Shown here: in pieces, positions 44,615 to 54,760 of the stretch
Numbering within the stretch: the stretch's first letter is position 1
Layout of the letters: each line of letters starts with the position of its first letter
Assembly: GCA_037179515.1 (NCBI GenBank)
Contig: JAXCGZ010005692.1
Span: 23,501 to 87,500 of the forward strand
Direction of reading: 5' to 3'
Origin: Halocaridina rubra
Taxonomy: Eukaryota > Arthropoda > Malacostraca > Decapoda > Atyidae
DNA: 64,000 nucleotides
Notes under the pieces: generated by a model
Told to the model about the DNA's origin: nothing
The model's database searches: none
What the model saw: only the letters and a program-made list of their open reading frames with translations
Position numbers and translations under genes: made by a program

Positions 44615-46242
44615 TTACCTAATTGTGATTACCTAATTGTGTTTACGGGAAAGAGCCCAAAGCTCGTATCTTCCCGTCTCCTGATCGGTTCCATTTTTAG
44701 ACTTAGTGATACTTATCATACCTGTCCTTAAAACTATGGATTGAGGTAGCATTAACTACCTCCTCGCTTAGCGAATTCCAATTATCAACTACTCTTACAC
44801 TGAAAAAGTATTTCCTTACATCCTGCAAACAAGTTTTCTTCCGAAGCTTCAAACTATGACCTCTAGTTCTAGAGCCAGCCATATCGAAATATCGATCCCT
44901 ATCCACTCTATCATAACCATGAAGGAATTTAAAGACTGTCACCATATCCCCCCTTACTCTTCTAGCTTCGAGTGATGGCAAGTCTAATTCCCTCAGCCTC
45001 TCATCATAACCGAGATTGCGTATTTCTGGCACCAGTTTCGTGGCATGTCTTTGAACTTTTTCAAGCTTAGCTATGTGCTTTTTCAAGTGCGGATTCCAAA
45101 AGGGGGCTGCATATTCGAGTTTTGGCCTCACATAGGTTACATAAATATTTCTCAACATTTCCTTGTCCATGTGCCTGAAGGCTACCCTTACATTTGATAA
45201 GAATGCATATGCTGCCCTTACTACGCCATTTATATGTATTTCTGGAGACAAATCTGCCAATATGTTTACTCCTAGATCTCTCTCATTTTCTGTCTCCTGA
45301 AGTTGTACTCCAGCCACCGAGTAGTCAAGCTTGGGCCTTCTTGCACTTGTACCCATTCTCATTACCTTACATTTTGAGGTATTGAATTTCATTAGCCACT
45401 TTTCTGACCACTCATGCAGATTATTTAGATCCTCCTGAAGTTCTCTACCATTGTTCTCGTTTTTTACTTTCTTCACAATCTTTGCATCATCTGCAAACAT
45501 ATTCATGAATGAATTTACAGACTCTGGTAGGTCATTTACATATACAAGGAACAAAAGTGGCCCTAAAACTGAACCCTGTGGAACTCCACTACTAACTCTT
45601 CTCCATTCAGACACTGAGTGTCGTACTCTAACCCTCTGTTCCCTTCCTTCTAAGTAAGTTTTTATCCATTCCAAGACATTTCCACCTATTCTAGCCATTG
45701 ATTGCAGCTTCCTAATAAGTCTCCCATGTGGAACAGTGTCAAACGCTTTCTGGAAGTCTAGGAATATGCAATCTGCCCAGCCCTCTCTTTCCTGTAAGAT
45801 TTGGCTTACCTCATCATAAAATTCTAATAAGTTTGTTACTGTTGATCTTCCTTCTCTGAAGCCATGTTGCCTCACTGACAAAAAGTTGAAGGATTCCAAG
45901 TGAAGAGAGATATGTTTCCTTAGTAGTTTCTCCATAAGTTTGCAAACTATGCTGGTCAAGGAAACTGGTCTATAGTTCAGAGCCGTATCCCTCCTTCCCT
46001 TTTTGAAGATAGGTATCACATTTGCTTGTTTCCAGCATCTTGGAATCTCCCCCGACTCCAATGACTCCTTAAATATGATACTTAGTGCCACTGATATTGT
46101 GTTTGCGCATTTTTTAAGCACATGAGGGGATATGTCATCAGGACCTGTAGCTTTATGAACATCTAAATCCATCAGCGCTTTGCATACCTCTGTGGCTGTA
46201 AGGTTGATGTTCTCTAATACCGGCCCTTGAGCTTCTATCACT
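44613..46242 (-). mobile_element. LINE-B copy B7 with intact RT-half frame
   Basis: 5'-truncated just before the reverse-transcriptase domain. The frame is open for about 513 codons to the stop at 44703, with DISPHVLKK, NYRPVSLTS, FLDFQKAFD, SGVPQGSVLGPLLF, MFADDAKIV and the C-terminal region. Upstream codons from 46277 belong to flanking sequence. The 5' flank is itself the 3' end of a diverged copy. Confidence 0.93.
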
Positions 46243-46245
46243 TCT

Positions 46246-46360
46246 ACCACCAAATTATGTTCAAAGATAGAACCCAAGACAGCAGTTCCCCGTCTCTTGG
46301 CCGGTTACTTTACAAATGCACATATATTTATTATCCCTCCTGTTAATGCATTTATTCATT
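46246..46360 (-). mobile_element. Diverged LINE-B-like 3' end (B7b)
   Basis: Antisense sequence 'ccaaattatgttcaaagata', 'gaacccaagacagcag' and 'ccccgtctcttggccggtta' aligns base for base with the LINE-B 3' UTR (taattgtgtttacggg, agcccaaagctcg, cccgtctcctgatcggtt) but is much diverged. It may be an ancient copy or a related family. Confidence 0.6.
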
Positions 46361-46540
46361 TTTATGTGTAAATGTCTGTATGAATGATCGAGTTCTTGTT
46401 TGTGTGCGCAGCTGTGTGTGTGCACAGTTAGCTTTAAGCTTGATTAACATGCTCATGATTACTAAAAATATAAATGGTAATAATTAAAATGTAAGATATT
46501 GGGACTTCTTGGGTGGAAGCCCAGCCCTATGTGCCGGTTT

Positions 46541-46542
46541 TG

Positions 46543-46608
<66 letters not shown>
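46541..46608. repeat. (TC)n then (AC)n at the 5' edge of B8
   Basis: About 16 TC units, TTTCAA, then about 16 AC units ending directly at the B8 truncation point. Confidence 0.95.
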
Positions 46609-46611
<3 letters not shown>

Positions 46612-47500
46612 AATATGTTTGCAGATGATGCAAAGATTGTGAAGAAAGTAAAAAACGAGAACAATGGTAGAGAACTTCAGGAGGATCTAAATAATCTGCA
46701 TGAGTGGTCAGAAAAGTGGCTAATGAAATTCAATACCTCAAAATGTAAGGTAATGAGAATGGGTACAAGTGCAAGAAGGCCCAAGCTTGACTACTCGGTG
46801 GCTGGAGTACAACTTCAAGAGACAGAAAATGAGAGAGATCTAGGAGTAAACATACTGGCAGATTTGTCTCCAGAAATACATATAAATGGCGTAGTAAGGG
46901 CAGCATATGCATTCTTATCAAATGTAAGGGTAGCCTTCAGGCACATGGACAAGGAAATGTTCAGAAATATTTATGTAACCTATGTGAGGCCAAAACTCGA
47001 ATATGCAGCCCCCTTTTGGAATCCGCACTTGAAAAAGCACATAGCTAAGCTTGAAAAAGTTCAAAGACATGCCACGAAACTGGTGCCAGAAATACGCAAT
47101 CTCGGTTATGATGAGAGGCTGAGGGAATTAGACTTGCCATCACTCGAAGCTAGAAGAGTAAGGGGGGATATGGTGACAGTCTTTAAATTCCTTCATGGTT
47201 ATGATAGAGTGGATAGGGATCGATATTTCGATATGGCTGGCTCTAGAACTAGAGGTCATAGTATGAAGCTTCGTATGAAAACTTCTTTGCAGGATGTAAG
47301 GAAATACTTTTTCAGTGTAAGAGTAGTTGATAATTGGAATTGGTTAAGCGAGGAGGTAGTAAATGCTATCTCAATCCATAGTTTTAAGGACAGGTACGAT
47401 AAGTATCACTAAGTCTAAAATGGAACCGATCAGGAGACGGGAAGATACGAGCTTTGGGCTCTTTCCCGTAAACACAATTAGGTAATCACAATTAGGTAAT
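46609..47500 (+). mobile_element. LINE-B copy B8
   Basis: It starts with ATGAATATGTTTGCAGATGA (the MNMFADD segment) right after (AC)n. The frame is open to TAA at 47410-47412, then 3' UTR and two terminal motifs. Confidence 0.94.
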
Positions 47501-47552
<52 letters not shown>

Positions 47553-47567
47553 CACACACACACACAC
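47501..47567. repeat. (CA)n linking B8 to B9
   Basis: CA run with one AAA and one GCA interruption. Confidence 0.96.
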
Positions 47568-48582
47568 TAGAGTAAGACACTCAGTGTCTGAATGGAGAAG
47601 AGTTAGTAGTGGAGTTCCACAGGGTTCAGTTTTAGGGCCACTTTTGTTCCTTGTATATGTAAATGACCTACCAGAGTCTGTAAATTCATTCATGAATATG
47701 TTTGCAGATGATGCAAAGATTGTGAAGAAAGTAAAAAACGAGAACAATGGTAGAGAACTTCAGGAGGATCTAAATAATCTGCATGAGTGGTCAGAAAAGT
47801 GGCTAATGAAATTCAATACTTCAAAATGTAAGGTAATGAGAATGGGTACAAGTGCAAGAAGGCCCAAGCTTGACTACTCGGTGGCTGGAGTACAACTTCA
47901 AGAGACAGAAAATGAGAGAGATCTAGGAGTAAACATACTGGCAGACTTTACTCCAGAAATACATATAAATGGCATAGTAAGGGCAGCATATGCATTCTTA
48001 TCAAATGTAAGGGTATTCTTCAGGCACATGAACAAGGAAATGTTCAGAAATATTTATGTAACCTATGTGAGGCCAAACCTCGAATATGCAGCCCCCTTTT
48101 GGAATCCGCACTTGAAAAAGCACATAGCTAAGCTTGAAAAAGTTCAAAGACATGCCACGAAACTGGTGCCAGAAATACGTAATCTCAGTTATGATGAGAG
48201 GCTGAGGGAATTAGACTTACCATCACTCGAAGCTAGAAGAGTGAGGGGGGATATGGTGACAGTCTTTAAATTCCTTCATGGTTATGATAGAGTGGATAGG
48301 GATCGATATTTTGATATGGCTGGCTCTAGAACTAGAGGTCATAGTTTGAAGCTTCGTAAGAAAACTTCTTTGCAGGATGTAAGGAAATACTTTTTCAGTG
48401 TAAGAGTAGTTGATAATTGGAATTCGCTAAGCGAGGAGGTAGTTAATGCTATCTCAATCCATAGTTTTAAGGACAGGTATGATAAGTATCACTAAGTATA
48501 ATATGGAACCGATCATGAGATGGGAAGATACGATCTTTGGGCTCTTTCCCGTAAACACAATTAGGTAATCACAATTAGGTAA

Positions 48583-48584
<2 letters not shown>
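47568..48584 (+). mobile_element. LINE-B copy B9
   Basis: It starts at TAGAGTAAGACACTCAGTG (RVRHSVSEW segment) immediately after (CA)n. The frame is open through SGVPQGSVLGPLLF and FADD to the stop at 48493-48495; two terminal motifs. Confidence 0.94.

Positions 48585-48646
<62 letters not shown>
48585..48646. repeat. (CA)n tail of B9
   Basis: About 31 CA units. Confidence 0.96.
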
Positions 48647-48648
<2 letters not shown>

Positions 48649-48777
48649 ATATTTGTTGTATGACGAGACTGTCCATATTAAAGGAAAAAAAATTAGAACA
48701 TTTTCGTGAGGGGAGAGAGAAGCTGCCGTCCAGTTCTGCCTTGAAGGAAATCTAGAAGAGTTGCCAGAGGTGGAGCC

Positions 48778-51700
48778 ATCACATCACATTAAATACACAA
48801 ATGCTGATGGATTAGCTGATAAGGCAGTAGAATTAAAAGATAGGATTCACAACAGTAAGGCAGATATAGTAGCAATTACAGAGACTAAGTTGAGTGAGGA
48901 CATAAACAGTGTCACAGTTTTTCCTAGGGGCTTCAGAATACTAAGGGTTGAAAGATCTGAGAGGACTGGTGGAGGGATAGCACTGCTCATAAGTGAGAGG
49001 ATTCAAGTTGAAGAAATAAACTTGGCTATAGAAAGTGAGTTCAAGGAATTTCTTGTTGCTCGCATAAATACTGGGTCAGAGAGCATTATAATAACTGTTG
49101 TATACAACCCACCAAGGAACCAAAATAGGCTTGAAGTTTATGAGGAAAGTCATATAGGTGCTATTGAAGTCATAAACTCAATTGTTAACATGGCACGGGA
49201 AAAAAAATGTAGGATTTTGATTATGGGAGACTTTAATCATAAAGAGATAGATTGGATAAATCTTGACCCACACAGTGGTGAGGACTCATTCAGGGCAAGA
49301 TTCCTAGATTGCGTACAAGGGAATTTCCTACACCACCATGTAATGGAACCAACAAGGGCCAGGGGAGGGGATGAGCCATCACTACTTGATCTAGTGTTCA
49401 CAGATAATGTGCTGGATATTGAAAATATTGAGTATGAACCACCAATTGGAAAGAGTGACCACTGTGTGTTGTTGATGGAGTATGTCATTGAAGATATTCT
49501 TCCTGAGAGTAGAGGCACTGAGGACATGAGGAGGAACTATCTGAAAGGAGATTACATCAAAATGAATGAGCTTTTTGCAGTTATTGACTGGAGAACCTTA
49601 TTTTACAACAAATCTGTACAAGAAATGTATGACATCTTTTGTGAGAAATATGGGTAGATAGTAGATTGCTGCATACCTGTCACCAAAGTAGGTGTAATTC
49701 ATGCCAGAGAGAAATGGTTCGATAATGGGTGTAAAAGAGCTAAGGAGTGGAGAGACAAATGCTGGAAAAGGTATAGGAGGAGAAAAAACATAAATGCCTG
49801 GCAAACCTACAAAAGAGCAAGAAATGACTACCTAAGTAAAAGGAGAGAGGCAGAGAGAGATTATGAGAGGGACATCACCAGGAAGGCTAAAGAAAATCCC
49901 AAGCTTTTCCACAGCTTTATCAGAGGAAAACTGAAGGTAAAAGAACAGGTTTTAAGGCTAAAGAGAGCGGATGGAAGCATCACTGACATGGATGAAGAGA
50001 TCTGCAAAGAATTGAACAAGGAGTTTCAGTCAGTATTTACAGTAGAAAATACCCCACCCCCTCAGATTGCAGTGATAGAAGCTCAAGGGCCTGTATTAGA
50101 GAACATCAATTTTACAGCCACAGAGGTATGCAAAGCGCTGATGGATTTAGATGTTCATAAAGCTACAGGTCCTGATGACATATCCCCTCATGTGCTTAAA
50201 AAATGCGCAAACACAATATCAGTGGCACTAGGTATCATATTTAAGGAGTCACTGGAGTCGGGGGAGATTCCAAGATGCTGGAAACAAGCAAATGTGATAC
50301 CTATCTTCAAAAAGGGAAGGAGGGATACGGCTCTGAACTATAGACCAGTTTCCTTGACCAGCATAGTTTGCAAAGTTATGGAGAAACTACCAAGGAAACA
50401 TATCTCTCTTCACTTGGAATCCTTCAACTTTTTGTCAGTGAGGCAACATGGCTTCAGAGAAGGTAGATCAACAGTAACAAACTTATTAGAATTTTATGAT
50501 GAGGTAAGCCAAATCTTACAGGAAAGAGAGGGCAGGGCAGATTGCATATTCCTAGACTTCCAGAAAGCGTTTGACACTGTTCCACATGGGAGACTTATTA
50601 GAAAGCTGCAAGCAATGGCTAGAATAGGTGGAAATGTTTTGGAATGGATAAAAACTTACTTAGAAGGAAGGGAACAGAGGCTTAGAGTAAGACACTCAGT
50701 GTCTGAATGGAGAAGAGTAAGTAGTGGAGTTCCACAGGGTTCAGTTTTAGGGCCACTTTTGTTCCTTGTATATGTAAATGACCTACCAGAGTCTGTATAT
50801 TCATTCATGAATATGTTTGCAGATGATGCAAAGATTGTGAAGAAAGTAAAAAACGAGAACAACGGAAGAGAACTTCAGGAGGATCTAAATAATCTGCATG
50901 AGTGGTCAGAAAAGTGGCTAATGAAATTCAATACTTCAAAATGTAAGGTAATGAGAATGGGTACAAGTGCAAGAAGGCCCAAGCTTGACTACTCGGTGGC
51001 TGGAGTACAACTTCAAGAGACAGAAAATGAGAGAGATCTAGGAGTAAACATACTGGCAGATTTGTCTCCAGAAATACATATAAATGGCATAGTAAGGGCA
51101 GCATATGCATTCTTATCAAATGTAAGGGTAGCCTTCAGGCACATGGACAAGGAAATGTTCAGAAATATTTATGTAACCTATGTGAGGCCAAAACTCGAAT
51201 ATGCAGCCCCCTTTTGGAATCCACACTTGAAAAAGCACATAGCTAAGCTTGAAAAAGTTCAAAGACATGCCACGAAACTGGTGCCAGAAATACGCAATCT
51301 CAGTTATGATGAGAGGCTGAGGGAATTAGACTTACCATCACTCGAAGCTAGAAGAGAGAGGGGGGATATGGTGACAGTCTTTAAATTCCTTCATGGTTAT
51401 GATAGAGTGGATAGGGATCGATATTTTTATATGGCTGGTTCTAGAACTAGAGGTCATAGTTTGAAGCTTCGTAAGAAAACTTCTTTGCAGGATGTAAGGA
51501 AATACTTTTTCAGTGTAAGAGTAGTTGATAATTGGAATTGGCTAAGCGAGGAGGTAGTTAATGCTATCTCAATCCATAGTTTTAAGGACAGGTATGATAA
51601 GTATCACTAAGTCTAAAATGGAACCGATCAGGAGACGGGAAGATATGAGCTTTGGGCTCCTTCCCATAAACACAATTAGGTAATCAAAATTAGGTAATCA
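48778..51700 (+). pseudogene. LINE-B copy B10, full ORF2 with a single nonsense codon
   Basis: Homology to B13 begins at TACACAAATGCTGATGGATT (YTNADGLA) and covers endonuclease and reverse transcriptase to the stop at 51608-51610. One in-frame TAG at 49655-49657 replaces the AAG (Lys) of B13 between the two domains; otherwise the frame is open. The 130 bp between the (CA)n and the homology start is unlike the ORF1 of B13. The second terminal motif is mutated (AAAATTAGGTAATC). Confidence 0.92.
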
Positions 51701-51705
51701 CACAC

Positions 51706-52387
51706 GAGACAGAAAATGAGAGAGATCTAGGAGTAAACATACTGGCAGATTTGTCTCCAGAAATACATATAAATGGCATAGTAAGGGCAGCATATGCATT
51801 CTTATCAAATGTAAGGGTATTCTTCAGGCACATGGACAAGGAAATGTTCAGAAATATTTATGTAACCTATGTGAGGCCAAAACTCGAATATGCAGCCCCC
51901 TTTTGGAATCCGCACTTGAAAAAGCACATAGCTAAGCTTGAAAAAGTTCAAAGACATGCCACGAAACTGGTGCCAGAAATACGCAATCTCAGTTATGATG
52001 AGAGGCTGAGGGAATTAGACTTACCATCACTCGAAGCTAGAAGATTGAGGGGGGGATATGGTGACAGTCTTTAAATTCCTTCATGGTTATGATAGAGTGG
52101 ATAGGGATCGATATTTTGATATGGCTGGCTCTAGAACTAGAGGTCATAGTTTGAAGCTTCGTAAGAAAACTTCTTTGCAGGATGTAAGGAAATACTTTGT
52201 CAGTGTAAGAGTAGTTGAGAATTGGAATTCGCTAAGCGAAGAGGTAGTTAATGCTATCTCAATCAATAGTTTTAAGGACAGGTATGATAAGTATCACTAA
52301 GTATAAAATGGAACCGATGAGGAGAGGGGAAGATACGAGCTTTGGGCTCTTTCCCGTAAACACAATTAGGTAATCACAATTAGGTAA

Positions 52388-52388
<1 letters not shown>
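51706..52388 (+). mobile_element. LINE-B copy B11
   Basis: It starts at GAGACAGAAAATGAGAGAGA after only about three CA units of the B10 tail. One extra G in a G run near 52051 (GGGGGG) shifts the frame between LEARR and GDMV. Stop at 52298-52300; two terminal motifs. Confidence 0.93.

Positions 52389-52420
<32 letters not shown>
52389..52420. repeat. (CA)n linking B11 to B12
   Basis: About 16 CA units ending in ACAATATCAG, so CACA may be shared with the start of B12 (microhomology). Confidence 0.95.
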
Positions 52421-52422
<2 letters not shown>

Positions 52423-53888
52423 ATCAGTGGCATTAAATATCATATTTAAGGAGTCACTGGAGCCGGGGGAGATTCCAAGATGCTGGAAACAAGCAAATGT
52501 GATACCTATCTTCAAAAAGGGAAGGAGGGATAAGGCTCTGAACTATAGACCAGTTTCCTTGACCAGCATAGTTTGCAAAGTTATGGAGAAACTACCAAGG
52601 AAACATATCTCTCTTCACTTGGAATCCTTCAACTTTTTGTCAGTGAGGCAACATGGCTTCAGAGAAGGTAGATCAACAGTAACAAACTTATTAGAATTTT
52701 ATGATGAGATAAGCCAAATCTTACAGGAAAGAGAGGGCTGGGCAGATTGCATATTCCTAGACTTCCAGAAAGCGTTTGACACTGTTCCACATGGGAGACT
52801 TATTAGGAAGCTGCAATCAATGGCTAGAATAGGTGGAAATGTTTTGGAATGGATAAAAACTTACTTAGAAGGAAGGGAACAGAGGGTTAGAGTAAGACAC
52901 TCAGTGTCTGAATGGAGAAGAGTTAGTAGTGGGGTTCCACAGGGTTCAGTTTTAGGGCCACTTTTGTTCCTTGTATATGTAAATGACCTACCAGAGTCTG
53001 TAAATTCATTCATGAATATGTTTGCAGATGATGCAAAGATTGTGAAGAAAGCAAAAAACGAGAATAATGGTAGAGAACCTCAGGAGGATCAAAATTATCT
53101 GCATGAGTGGTCAGAAAAGTGGCTAATGAAATTCAATACTTCAAAATGTAAGGTAATGAGAATGGGTACAAGTGCAAGAAGGCCCAAGCTTGACTACTCG
53201 GTGGCTGGAGTACAACTTCAAGAGACAGAAAATGAGAGAGATCTAGGAGTAAACATACTGGCAGATTTGTCTCCAGAAATACATATAAATGGCATAGTAA
53301 GGGCAGCATATGCATTCTTATCAAATGTAAGGGTAGCCTTCAGGCACATGGACAAGGAAATGTTCAGAAATATTTATGTAACCTATGTGAGGCCAAAACT
53401 CGAATATGCAGCCCCCTTTTGGAATCCGCACTTGAAAAAGCACATAGCTAAGCTTGAAAAAGTTCAAAGACATGCCACGAAACTGGTGCCAGAAATACGC
53501 AATCTCAGTTATGATGAGAGGCTTAGGGAATTAGACTTACCATCACTCGAAGCTAGAAGATTGAGTGGTGATATGGTGACAGTCTTTAAATTCCTTCATG
53601 GTTATGATAGAGTGGATAGGGATCGATATTTTGATGTGGCTGGTTCTAGAACTAGAGGTCATAGTTTGAAGCTTCGTAAGAAAACTTCTTTGCAGGATGT
53701 AAGGAAATACTTTTTCAGTGTAAGAGTAGTTGATAATTAGAATTCGCTAAGCGAGGAGGTAGTTAATGCTATCTCAATCCATAGTTTTAAGAACAGGTAT
53801 GATAAGTATCACTATGTATAAAATGGAACCAATCAGGAGACGGGAAGATACGATCTCTGGGCTCTTTCCCGTTAACACAATTAGGTAA

Positions 53889-53889
<1 letters not shown>
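52419..53889 (+). pseudogene. LINE-B copy B12
   Basis: It starts at the ISVAL-like segment before the RT and is open through FLDFQKAFD and FADD to a premature TAG at 53738-53740 (TGG, Trp, in other copies). It has extra replacement changes (KKAKNENNGREPQEDQNYLH) and only one terminal motif. Confidence 0.93.

Positions 53890-53966
<77 letters not shown>
53890..53966. repeat. (CA)n linking B12 to B13
   Basis: About 38 CA units ending directly at the open ORF1 frame of B13. Confidence 0.96.
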
Positions 53967-53969
<3 letters not shown>

Positions 53970-54758
53970 GATAAAAACAAACAGCTAAATGACAACCTAA
54001 AGGAATTAGATGTTAGTTCACTGCTATCTTCTGAGAGAGACGAGATTGCTGCTTGGAATGTTCAGATTAAGGAAAACATTGAACAGTTCAGAAAAGAGTT
54101 CCAGGAGCTGAATATGGAAAATGATGCCATGAAAACGTCCTTTGCTGATGCACTAAAGGGGAATGTGGCAGTAAAAGAGGCTGTAAAGGTGGTGGCACTG
54201 GAAAACATACAAACAGTTGACTATAAAGAGACAGTAATCGAAAAAATGAAAGACGTTGTGATGGAAAGGGCAAACCCACTCATCAGACAGGCACTTGATA
54301 AGGAGAAGACAGTGGTAATCTCAGGCATAAGTGAATCCCAGGAGCCAACATGGCAGGGGAGACTTGAAGAAAATAAAGCTAGGGTTGTAGACCTGATAAG
54401 AAAGCTTGGAGTAGTATGTGGTCCTGAGGATATTGTAAACATACACCAACTAGGTAAATATTCGAGGGAAGGAAAGCCGAGACCAACAAAAGTAACCTTT
54501 GAGAGAGGGGAGACATGTAGGGAAATATTGTTGAGAAAAAAAAGTCTAAAAGACCTTCAAGAATGCAAAGAAGTGTTCATTAGACGATACAGAACACAGG
54601 AAGAGATGGGAAAGATCAAAAACTTGTTGCAAGAGGCAAGAAGGTTAAATGATGAAAGAAATGAAGAAGAGAAGAAAAATTTTCGTTACGGAATACTTCC
54701 AGACAAAGGGGAGATAAAGAAGATAATGACAGAAGATCAGGGGATGGGGCCTCATTAA
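53967..54758 (+). CDS. LINE-B ORF1 (RNA-binding protein), 5'-truncated
   Basis: The frame is open for 263 codons from the (CA)n boundary to TAA; the first ATG (54114) is 50 codons in, but the open, charged sequence before it (KELDVSSLLSSERDEIAAW) looks like coiled coil of the same protein, so the true start is lost. An RRM-like part begins near KTVVISGI (about 65 residues after the ATG) and includes KPRPTKVTFE and EVFIRRYRTQEE, as in LINE ORF1 proteins that coat the element RNA. The stop lies in 'cctcattaag', a few bases before ORF2 homology begins. Confidence 0.8.
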
Positions 54759-54760
54759 GA

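Noticed and set aside
50656..50862. Recurrent antisense frames of 63-68 and 82-96 codons found at the same place in each LINE copy
   Set aside because: They repeat only because the LINE sense strand repeats; they are antisense shadows of the FADD and C-terminal regions.
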